Source of the DNA: Bog-473 sp036268485
GTDB lineage: Bacteria; Actinomycetota; Acidimicrobiia; Acidimicrobiales; RAAP-2
Direction: 5' to 3'
Assembly: GCA_036268485.1 (NCBI GenBank)
Contig: DATAUC010000054.1
Location: 6,347 to 70,346, forward strand
DNA length: 64,000 nucleotides
A program made the translations under genes and the position numbers. Numbering within the stretch: the stretch's first letter is position 1; the number at the start of each line of letters is the position of its first letter. Shown in pieces: positions 25,416 through 32,719 of the stretch. The notes beneath the pieces are model-generated. The model saw only the letters and a list, made by a program, of their open reading frames with translations, did not search any database and had not been told where the DNA came from.

Positions 25416-27653
25416 GTGAACGTTTCTTCGCAGTTGGCCCGTCGGGGAGTCCTGGCACTCCTGGCGACCGTGACATCGGTGGGCGGCCTGGTGGCCTTCG
25501 CCGGAGCAGCCGGTGCCGACGTCAGCACCGACACCGTGGCGCTGGCCGGAACGGCCACCCCAGTCCTCGGTGGCGTAGCCGGGCAGCCCGTGTCGGGCTG
25601 GACCATCACCATGCCCAACACCTTCACCACGGGCGACGTCTTCGCCTTCGTGGTCAACCCCAATGGGGCGACGGCTGCCTCACTGGATTGCGCCGACGCC
25701 AACTACGTGGCCTTCTCCGGCATTCCCACCGTGTCAGTCTCGGGTGGCCCGGCCCTGGGCGGCACGAAGCCGACCATCACGGCGGCCATCAGCCCCGAAC
25801 CCGGCACCCCGAGTGCCTGCTCGACCGTCGACAATCTGCTTTCCCTCACGCTGACCAATACCTCCAAGGCCCCATTGCTCCCACTGGGCTCCTCCACTTT
25901 CACCGTGTCAGTCTCCGGCGTGAAGTACGACGTCGGGGCCGGTGCCACCCAGGGTGCGGTCTCCATGGCTGACTCCGTGTATCAAAACGCCGGCGGCAAG
26001 GTCACCGCCGCCCCCACCTTGGTGCCGTCCAACGCCACCGTGAAGGAAATCGGCGTGACCGCCAACAACCCGCCCATCGGGTTGGCCTTCGGCTCGGTCA
26101 CCAACAAGGCCATCAGCCCGATCACCTTCGCTGAGCCCTCCTCGGCCACCGTGCCGGCCGGCTTCGTGTGCGTGAGCCTCGTCCCGGCCACCATGGCCGC
26201 CAACAGCGCCGTGTTCCACCCATCCGATGCGCCGACCGTCACCGCTACGGGCGGTGGCGCCGTCGTGGCGAGCGCCGTGACCCACCCGTCGCCCAACACG
26301 CTGGCCTTCAGCGTGACCACCGCGTCGAGCACTGGGCCGGCCATCTACACGCTGGGCAACCTGTTCGTTGATGGCGGCGCCCAACTCGGACCCGAAGGCA
26401 TCACAGTCACGACCGGGTCCAGCGCCACCTGCACCGGTGGCAACACCATCGACACCTTCGGCGTGCGGGCCTTCTCGGTCATCTTCGAATCCCGGACCTC
26501 GGGCGCTGACGCCGATACCACGGCGGCGGCCGAGATGGCCTCGATCTTCCCACCGACCGGCGCCAACCCTGTGTGCCCGGCCAGCAAGACAGTCGTCCTG
26601 GCCACCGACGCCAGCTTCCCCGACGCTCTGTCGGCCAGTTACCTGGCCGGTCAGATCGGCAGCAGCATCCTGCTGACGCCCACCGCCTCGCTCTCCGCGA
26701 TCACGCAGAACGTCATCGGCGTGGAAGGCATCACCAAGGTCGATGTGGTCGGCGGTCCTGACTCGGTCAGTCAGAACGTCATCAACCAACTCAAGGCCCT
26801 CCCGGCCTTCGTCTGTGGTGGCTCCGCTGCCGTGACGCCGGCTCAGAACGTCTCTGTCCAAGTGCTGGCCGGTGACACCGAGTACGACACCTCGGCCGTG
26901 ATTGCCCAAGTGCTCACGAATGCCAACGTGGGCACGGCCGCCTTCCCAGGCGCCTACGGGCACTACGACGACACCAGCAGCGCCTCTTCGCCTAGCGGCC
27001 CCACCACCAAGGCCTCGACGGCCATCGTGGCCACCGGCACCACGTTCTCCGATGCTGAAGCTGCCGGCGTCATGGGGTACGACGAGCACTTCCCGGTCAT
27101 CCTGACCACATCGAACACGCTGTCGCCTCAGGCCCAGACGGCGCTGCAGAACGAGGCCATCAAGCAGGTCATCGTCGTCGGTGGCTCGCAGTCCGTCTCC
27201 AACGCTGCGGTGTCACAAATTCAAGGCCTTGGCATTGCAGTGCTCCGCATCGCCGGCTTGGACTTCACGGACACCGCCGCTCAAATCGCCCGCTTCGAGC
27301 TCACCGGTGCAAGTAACAGTGCCGGCGTCGGCGGTCTGGGCTGGGACCTCAACGCAGGTAACGGGAACGAAATCACCATCGCCAACGGCACCGGATTCCC
27401 AGACGCCTTGGCCGGATCGGCCTTCGCCGCCCTGGCCGCCGGTGCGGGTCACCCGCAGCCGATCTTGCTCACGGCGGACCCCAATGACCTCGGACTGCCC
27501 CTCACTGGGCTGCTCGCTGCCGGCGGTAGCTCCTTCGGAATTGCCGACGATGGATTCAACTCCCGCATCTTTGTTGTCAACGTCTTGGGCGGTACCCAGT
27601 CGGTTTCGGACAACACTGTGACGGAAGCTTTGAACGAAATATCGCTCGGCTAG
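25416..27653 (+). CDS. secreted cell-wall-binding repeat 2 (CwbR2) surface protein, copy 1
   Basis: A 745-aa secreted protein. The signal peptide ends near residue 34 (AAGA|D). Residues about 35-385 form an Ala/Thr/Val-rich beta domain shared with the next gene. Three CwbR2 (PF04122) units follow, at about 390-458 (LATDASFPDALSASYLAG ... VVGGPDSVS), 534-600 (VATGTTFSDA ... VVGGSQSVS) and 653-741 (GTGFPDALAG ... VLGGTQSVS). Three such units form the wall-binding module in clostridial S-layer proteins, so non-covalent anchoring to an envelope polymer is likely. The GTG at 25416 is chosen because GAAGGGGAG lies just upstream and the signal peptide follows; an upstream in-frame ATG lacks one. Confidence 0.85.
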   Translation: MNVSSQLARRGVLALLATVTSVGGLVAFAGAAGADVSTDTVALAGTATPVLGGVAGQPVSGWTITMPNTFTTGDVFAFVVNPNGATAASLDCADANYVAFSGIPTVSVSGGPALGGTKPTITAAISPEPGTPSACSTVDNLLSLTLTNTSKAPLLPLGSSTFTVSVSGVKYDVGAGATQGAVSMADSVYQNAGGKVTAAPTLVPSNATVKEIGVTANNPPIGLAFGSVTNKAISPITFAEPSSATVPAGFVCVSLVPATMAANSAVFHPSDAPTVTATGGGAVVASAVTHPSPNTLAFSVTTASSTGPAIYTLGNLFVDGGAQLGPEGITVTTGSSATCTGGNTIDTFGVRAFSVIFESRTSGADADTTAAAEMASIFPPTGANPVCPASKTVVLATDASFPDALSASYLAGQIGSSILLTPTASLSAITQNVIGVEGITKVDVVGGPDSVSQNVINQLKALPAFVCGGSAAVTPAQNVSVQVLAGDTEYDTSAVIAQVLTNANVGTAAFPGAYGHYDDTSSASSPSGPTTKASTAIVATGTTFSDAEAAGVMGYDEHFPVILTTSNTLSPQAQTALQNEAIKQVIVVGGSQSVSNAAVSQIQGLGIAVLRIAGLDFTDTAAQIARFELTGASNSAGVGGLGWDLNAGNGNEITIANGTGFPDALAGSAFAALAAGAGHPQPILLTADPNDLGLPLTGLLAAGGSSFGIADDGFNSRIFVVNVLGGTQSVSDNTVTEALNEISLG

Positions 27654-27670
27654 GCACAAACCCCAGGCCA

Positions 27671-27685
27671 GGCCTCTAAGAGGCC
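27671..27685. terminator. short inverted repeat after CwbR2 copy 1
   Basis: GGCCTCT-A-AGAGGCC, a perfect 7-bp arm palindrome 18 nt after the stop. It is followed by an A/T-richer stretch but no clean T-run. It could be a weak terminator or a protein-binding site for the promoter just downstream. Confidence 0.35.
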
Positions 27686-27729
27686 GATAAGAATTTGTTT
27701 CGTGACGGTTACAAAACGCCACATAGGGG

Positions 27730-27735
27730 TATCTT
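27730..27735 (+). promoter_or_regulatory. candidate -10 box (TATCTT) for CwbR2 copy 2
   Basis: TATCTT within GGGTATCTTGAATAC lies in the most A/T-rich part of the 139-bp gap. TTACAA at 27709-27714 is a possible -35 with 15-bp spacing, slightly short. It implies a leader of about 50 nt. Confidence 0.35.
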
Positions 27736-27757
27736 GAATACACAACTACTAGTGCCT

Positions 27758-27769
27758 GGCCCGCGGGCC
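27758..27769. promoter_or_regulatory. perfect 12-bp palindrome in the 5' leader of CwbR2 copy 2
   Basis: GGCCCGCGGGCC lies between the presumed -10 and the ribosome site, 23 nt before the ATG. In RNA it would form a GC-only hairpin and could stabilise the leader or modulate translation; as DNA it could be an operator. Confidence 0.3.
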
Positions 27770-27792
27770 CAGGTCCCAATTGAAGGGGGAAC

Positions 27793-30105
27793 ATGAATAA
27801 CCAACCCAAGCGTTATCGCCTTTTGGCGGTATCGCTTATGGCGAGCGCAGCAACCATCGGAGGCCTTGCGGTCTTCGGCGGCGCCGCGTCAGCCGACATC
27901 ACAACCTCGACTTTGACGAGTGCTGGCACTGCGCCGACAGTTCAAGGGGGCGTGCCGAACCAGGCCGCGAACAACTTGACCATCGGAGAAACCGGCGCAT
28001 TTGCGGTCGGGGACACCTACGCCATCGTCGTGAACCCCGCCGGAAAGACAGGCGCAACACTCACCTGCTCGGACCAGAACGACATTGCGTTCAATAACAG
28101 CCCGGTTCCGACAGCGGTCGCTACCGCGGCCGGTACTCCTTCAGCCGCTACGGTTGTGCCTACCTTCACGGTGGCGTTGGGCGAAGAGCCGGGGCTCGTT
28201 CCGGCTTGTGGAAGTTCTACCGTTTCGCCTCTGCTCAATGAGCTGAACATCACGGTTGCTACTCCCGGAACGCTCGGTTCGGCCACTGGGTGGACGATTA
28301 CGATTGCTGGAATTAAGTACAACGTCGGTGGTGCCGCCACAGCTGGCGGCGTTTCTCTGGCGGATTCTTCCTTCCAGTCGGTCACTGCACACGCACCCGT
28401 TGCCTTTGCCAGCACTCCTTCCAATGCCACGGTTGGCGGGTTGAACACCGACGTGATCGTCGGATCCAACACCCCGCCAGTCGGATTGGCCACGGGCACA
28501 GCTGCCGCGGCCGGTTCGTTGACCAATGCGGCCATTAGCCCCATCACCTTCAAGGAGACCGCCGTCGGCGCTGTCCCTGGCGGCGGTAGTGGCGCCACTC
28601 AGGAAGTAGTGGCCGTAGAGTTGGCTCCTGGCAACTCGTTTGACCCAGCGACGGCCAGCTTGCCGATTGTTACGGTGAGCGCTGGCAGTGGCGCTACAGC
28701 AAACGACGTTCAGGTGTTTCCGGCTACCGCCAGCGCTGGGGGCTTTTTGACTTTCAACGTCACCGCTCCTTCAACCACGGCGCCTGCCACCTATACGTTG
28801 AGCAACCTCCACGTTGACAGCCAGTCCACACCCGGTCCGGTGACGTTCACGGCCTCCGATGGGATTGCTGCGGTGCCTGCGTCGGTCACGACCCTGAACA
28901 CTGCTGGATTGGCTGCCTTCACGGTGCTTGGCTCAACTCGGACTTCAGGTACCGATGCCGATGCCACTGCGATAGACGAGTTCCAAGCGGCATACCCAGC
29001 CGGGAACAACGTGGCCGTACTTGCTGACGATGCCAACTACCCCGATGCTCTCTCGGCCAGCTACTTGGCTGGCGAATTGAACACAGGGATCCTGCTAACC
29101 CCGACAGCTGCTTTGTCGACCGAGACGGCAAATGCAATCCGTCTCAATGGTGTTGACACGGTGTACATCGTCGGTGGCGTCCAGTCGGTCAGCGCTGCCG
29201 TAGCCAGCACTCTTGCTGCCACGACGGCGACAGCCGACGGCGGAGCTGCCTTGACTCCTGCCGCCAAGATCAACGTGATCACCATCGCCGGTGCAACGGA
29301 GTACGACACGTCGTCAATGATTGCCCAGTACTTCCAGAAGGCCAATGTTGGCACTGGTACTTTCAACGGCGCATTCGGTGGCAAGTACGACGATGTTACG
29401 GCTGACTCTGCCGCTGCTGGGGCTTACTCGGCTACCGGTCCTGTGTCCGGTTCCGGTAAGACTGCGATCCTCGCAACAGGTGCCGGCTTCGAAGATGCAA
29501 CCGCATCGAGCGTGATCGGTTTCTCTTCGCACTTCCCAGTGATCTTGACTACTGGCAATGCGTTGTCGGCCCAGGCTGCTTCTGCGCTCAGTGCTGAATC
29601 GATCACCCAGGTGATCGTGGCTGGTGGCCCAGCGTCGGTGTCTGACGTCGTGACCGGGACTTTGATTGGTGAAGGTATCTCAGTGCTCCGGGTCGCAGGA
29701 AACGACTACACGGACACCGCTCAGGAGTTGGCGCAGTTCGAACTGAACAGCCTGTCAACCACCGGTACCTCACCTCAGCCCGAGGGCTTGGGTTGGGATG
29801 TTGCAAGTGGCAACCAGGTCACCCTGGCCGTTGGTGACGGCTATCAGGATGCCCTTGCTGGTGCTCCGTTTGCCGGTCGCGGTGGCCCCAACGAGACTGG
29901 GCACCCGCAGCCGATCCTGTTGACCTTTGACCCCAACACCTTGGGGACCTTCCTGTCGGGCTTCCTGGCGAAGGCTGGTAGCACTGCTGGGCTGTTCGGT
30001 GGCGACACCCACTCCCACGTGTACACCATCAATGTGGCCGGTGGACCGCTCTCAGTCAGCCAAGCGACTGTGACTGCCGCACTGGCACTGCTTGCCGCCG
30101 GCTAA
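27793..30105 (+). CDS. secreted cell-wall-binding repeat 2 (CwbR2) surface protein, copy 2
   Basis: A 770-aa paralogue of the preceding gene with the same architecture: signal peptide to about residue 34 (ASA|D), a beta-rich N-terminal domain, then CwbR2 units at about 405-472 (LADDANYPDALSASYLAG), 555-620 (ILATGAGFEDA) and 675-765 (GDGYQDALAG). GAAGGGGGA sits before the ATG. Codon use differs from copy 1: many more T-ending codons (GGT, GCT, GTT) and visibly lower GC, which may reflect adaptation for very high expression or a separate origin. It has its own promoter-like region and a strong 3' hairpin. An S-layer or abundant surface coat role is plausible but unproven. Confidence 0.85.
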   Translation: MNNQPKRYRLLAVSLMASAATIGGLAVFGGAASADITTSTLTSAGTAPTVQGGVPNQAANNLTIGETGAFAVGDTYAIVVNPAGKTGATLTCSDQNDIAFNNSPVPTAVATAAGTPSAATVVPTFTVALGEEPGLVPACGSSTVSPLLNELNITVATPGTLGSATGWTITIAGIKYNVGGAATAGGVSLADSSFQSVTAHAPVAFASTPSNATVGGLNTDVIVGSNTPPVGLATGTAAAAGSLTNAAISPITFKETAVGAVPGGGSGATQEVVAVELAPGNSFDPATASLPIVTVSAGSGATANDVQVFPATASAGGFLTFNVTAPSTTAPATYTLSNLHVDSQSTPGPVTFTASDGIAAVPASVTTLNTAGLAAFTVLGSTRTSGTDADATAIDEFQAAYPAGNNVAVLADDANYPDALSASYLAGELNTGILLTPTAALSTETANAIRLNGVDTVYIVGGVQSVSAAVASTLAATTATADGGAALTPAAKINVITIAGATEYDTSSMIAQYFQKANVGTGTFNGAFGGKYDDVTADSAAAGAYSATGPVSGSGKTAILATGAGFEDATASSVIGFSSHFPVILTTGNALSAQAASALSAESITQVIVAGGPASVSDVVTGTLIGEGISVLRVAGNDYTDTAQELAQFELNSLSTTGTSPQPEGLGWDVASGNQVTLAVGDGYQDALAGAPFAGRGGPNETGHPQPILLTFDPNTLGTFLSGFLAKAGSTAGLFGGDTHSHVYTINVAGGPLSVSQATVTAALALLAAG

Positions 30106-30135
30106 GCAGTAGCACCACAGCAGTACGTGATTGAC

Positions 30136-30174
30136 CACTGTCCCCCCTTGCCCTTGTGGTGAGGGGGGACAGTG
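30136..30174. terminator. strong hairpin terminator after CwbR2 copy 2
   Basis: Perfect 12-bp arms CACTGTCCCCCC (30136-30147) and GGGGGGACAGTG (30163-30174) with a 15-nt loop, 30 nt after the stop and before the uvrB promoter. No T-run follows, as is common for actinobacterial terminators. Confidence 0.7.
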
Positions 30175-30191
30175 CTGTCACGACCTACCGG

Positions 30192-30197
30192 TAACCT
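30192..30197 (+). promoter_or_regulatory. -10 box (TAACCT) for leaderless uvrB
   Basis: TAACCT ends 6 nt before the uvrB ATG and there is no Shine-Dalgarno sequence. It lies just after the hairpin terminator. No obvious -35 hexamer. Confidence 0.4.
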
Positions 30198-30203
30198 CGG
30201 TCA

Positions 30204-32252
30204 ATGACTGACTTCCAAGTCGTCTCCCCCTTTCAGCCCTCCGGAGACCAGCCGACGGCCATCGCCTCGCTGGTGGAGGGCGTCCAGCGTGGTGACCGTT
30301 ACCAGACCCTGCAGGGCATCACCGGGTCCGGCAAGACGGCCACCATCGCCTGGATGGTCGAGCAGGTGCAGCGGCCGATCCTCATCATTGAGCCGAACAA
30401 GTCCTTGGCCGCCCAGCTCTCCTCGGAGCTCCGGGACCTCTTCCCCAATAATCGGGTCGAGTTCTTCGTCTCGTATTACGACTATTACCAGCCCGAGGCC
30501 TACCTCCCCACGACCGATACCTACATTGAGAAGGACTCGTCCATCAATGACGAGATCGACCGCTTGCGCCACGCCACCACCTCGTCGCTGCTCATGCGGC
30601 GAGATGTCATTGTGGTGGCTTCGGTCTCCTGCATCTACGGCTTGGGCTCGCCCTTGGAATACCGGGACAGGATTCTGGCGCTGAAGGTGGGCGATCAGTA
30701 CGACCAGAGGGAGATGCTGCGCAAGTTGGTCGACCTCCAGTACGACCGCAACGACGTGAACCTGGTCCGCGGGACGTTCCGGGCCCGGGGCGACACGGTC
30801 GAGATCCACCCGGCCTACGAAGAGCAGGCCATCCGGGTCGAGTTGTTCGGGGACACCATTGAGCGCATCGTCACTTTCGACGTGATGACAGGCGAGATGG
30901 GCGAGGAGATGGAGGATCTGGCCGTCTACGCCGCCACCCACTACGTGACGGGTGACGAGATCATTCAGCGGGCGGTCGGATCGATCGAGACCGAGTTGCG
31001 CGAGCGGCTGCAGCAGTTCGAGAAGGAAGACAAACTCCTCGAGGCGCAGCGCCTGCGGGTGCGCACGGAACACGACCTCGAGATGCTGGCCGAGACCGGC
31101 GTGTGTTCGGGTATTGAGAACTACAGCCGCCACCTCGACGGCCGGGCTCCCGGTGAGGCGCCGTACACGTTGCTGGACTTCTTCCCGAAGGACTACCTGG
31201 TCGTCATTGACGAGAGTCATGTGGCCGTGCCGCAGCTCCATGGTCAGTACGCCGGCGACCGCTCCCGCAAGGACATGCTGGTCGAGCACGGGTTCCGGCT
31301 GCCCTCCGCTCGGGACAACCGCCCTTTGCGCTTCGAGGAGTTCATCGAACGGGTGCCCCAGTGCGTCTTCGTTTCGGCCACCCCCGGGGGCTTCGAGAAG
31401 GAGCACTCGACACAAATGGTGGAGCAGGTCATCCGGCCGACTGGCCTGGTCGATCCTGAGGTGACCATCCGGCCCACCAAGGGGCAGGTAGACGATCTGC
31501 TCGAGCGCATTACCGCCACCGTGGCCGCCGGCGGGCGGGTGCTGGTCACCACACTCACCAAGAAGATGGCCGAGGACCTGACCGACTACCTGGCCGATGC
31601 AGGGGTGCGGGTCCAGTACCTGCACTCGGACATCGACACCATCACCCGGATTGAGATCTTGCGCGAGCTCCGGCTGGGCTCCATCGATGTCCTGGTCGGC
31701 ATCAACCTGCTGCGGGAAGGCCTCGACCTGCCCGAGGTGTCGCTGGTGGCCATTCTCGATGCCGACAAGGAAGGGTTCCTGCGCTCGGCTTCGTCCCTCA
31801 TTCAGACCATGGGGCGGGCCGCCCGCAACGTGGATGGGACCGTGGTGCTCTACGCCGACACCATCACGGACTCCATGCGCGAGGCGGTGTCGGTAACCCA
31901 GCGGCGGCGTGAGATACAGACCGCCTACAACCTCGAACACGGCATCGATCCCCAGACCATCCGTAAGACGGTGACCGACATTCTTGAACGCCTGCGCGGG
32001 AGCAGCGGTGGGGGAGGGCGCTCCACCAGCGCCGGTCGCAGCCGGGCCGAGGTCCGCAAGAACGCGGCCGTGCGCGGGAACCAGCGGAGAGCGTTGCTGG
32101 TCGACGGAGACGCCTCGACGCCGGCCGAGGCGGTGGAGCTGATGGTGCAGCTGGAGGCGGAGATGAAGGCCGCCGCGGCCGACCTGCGTTACGAGGAGGC
32201 GGCCCTGCTGCGGGATGAGATCGCCGAGCTGCGCGCTTCGGTGCCCAGCTAG
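30204..32252 (+). CDS. uvrB: excinuclease ABC subunit B
   Basis: A 682-aa helicase-like subunit of nucleotide excision repair that receives damaged DNA from UvrA and then recruits UvrC. Walker A is TGSGKT (residues 40-45); the damage-probing beta-hairpin region YYDYYQPEAYLP follows near residue 92; DESH (Walker B), the SATPGG motif III and QTMGRAARN motif VI are visible. The C-terminal UVR motif (LEAEMKAAAADLRYEEAALL) that binds UvrC is intact. Length is normal. It stands alone between a terminator and the NTF2-like gene, with uvrA close by. Confidence 0.97.
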   Translation: MTDFQVVSPFQPSGDQPTAIASLVEGVQRGDRYQTLQGITGSGKTATIAWMVEQVQRPILIIEPNKSLAAQLSSELRDLFPNNRVEFFVSYYDYYQPEAYLPTTDTYIEKDSSINDEIDRLRHATTSSLLMRRDVIVVASVSCIYGLGSPLEYRDRILALKVGDQYDQREMLRKLVDLQYDRNDVNLVRGTFRARGDTVEIHPAYEEQAIRVELFGDTIERIVTFDVMTGEMGEEMEDLAVYAATHYVTGDEIIQRAVGSIETELRERLQQFEKEDKLLEAQRLRVRTEHDLEMLAETGVCSGIENYSRHLDGRAPGEAPYTLLDFFPKDYLVVIDESHVAVPQLHGQYAGDRSRKDMLVEHGFRLPSARDNRPLRFEEFIERVPQCVFVSATPGGFEKEHSTQMVEQVIRPTGLVDPEVTIRPTKGQVDDLLERITATVAAGGRVLVTTLTKKMAEDLTDYLADAGVRVQYLHSDIDTITRIEILRELRLGSIDVLVGINLLREGLDLPEVSLVAILDADKEGFLRSASSLIQTMGRAARNVDGTVVLYADTITDSMREAVSVTQRRREIQTAYNLEHGIDPQTIRKTVTDILERLRGSSGGGGRSTSAGRSRAEVRKNAAVRGNQRRALLVDGDASTPAEAVELMVQLEAEMKAAAADLRYEEAALLRDEIAELRASVPS

Positions 32253-32275
32253 ACCTCCAGCTAGTCTCGGCGCCC

Positions 32276-32656
32276 ATGCTGACCACTTCCCAGTTGCGTG
32301 ACACCGTTGAGCGCTACGCCACCACCGTCACCGCCCGCAATGCCGATGACTATGCCGCTCTCTTCACCCCCGATGCGGTTCAGGTCGATCCCTATCCGAC
32401 CCCGGCCAACGTGGGCCAGGAGGCCATCCGGGCCTTCATGCAGCGCTCCATCGAGGGCAGCCAGACCATGCTCTTCGAGGTCACCGAGGTGCATCCGGTG
32501 GCGGACAAGGTGGCCATCGCCTTCCACATCACGCTGAACCTCGAGGGTGGGGCGGTGATGCACATCCGGGGCATTGAGGTCTTCACGGTGACTGACGACG
32601 AGCTCATCTCGGCCGTGGACGCCTACTGGGGTGACGAGGACGTCACCTTCGATTGA
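32276..32656 (+). CDS. NTF2-like / SnoaL-like protein (steroid isomerase-type fold)
   Basis: A 126-aa protein. VERYATTVTARNADDYAALF and FTPDAVQVDPYPTPANVG are the N-terminal helix and first strands of the SnoaL/ketosteroid-isomerase-like fold, and the C-terminal strands carry HIRGIEVFTVTDD. The fold forms a conical pocket used by isomerases, cyclases and dehydratases, or serves only for binding; no catalytic assignment can be made. It lies between uvrB and uvrA but has no known repair role. TAGTCT ends 8 nt before the ATG and could be its own promoter. Confidence 0.75.
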   Translation: MLTTSQLRDTVERYATTVTARNADDYAALFTPDAVQVDPYPTPANVGQEAIRAFMQRSIEGSQTMLFEVTEVHPVADKVAIAFHITLNLEGGAVMHIRGIEVFTVTDDELISAVDAYWGDEDVTFD

Positions 32657-32707
32657 GCGGACCTTGGGTCGGGCCGGACCTCGGTCGGGGCTGATACACC
32701 CTCCCGG

Positions 32708-32713
32708 TATCCT
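32708..32713 (+). promoter_or_regulatory. -10 box (TATCCT) for leaderless uvrA
   Basis: TATCCT in the context CCCGGTATCCTCC ends 6 nt before the uvrA ATG. No Shine-Dalgarno sequence is present. The GGTATCCT string recurs at 36952. Confidence 0.45.
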
Positions 32714-32719
32714 CCTTTA

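Noticed and set aside
30201..31940. 579-codon minus-strand frame over uvrB
   Set aside because: It is the complement of uvrB in a synonymous-favouring frame and has no features of its own.
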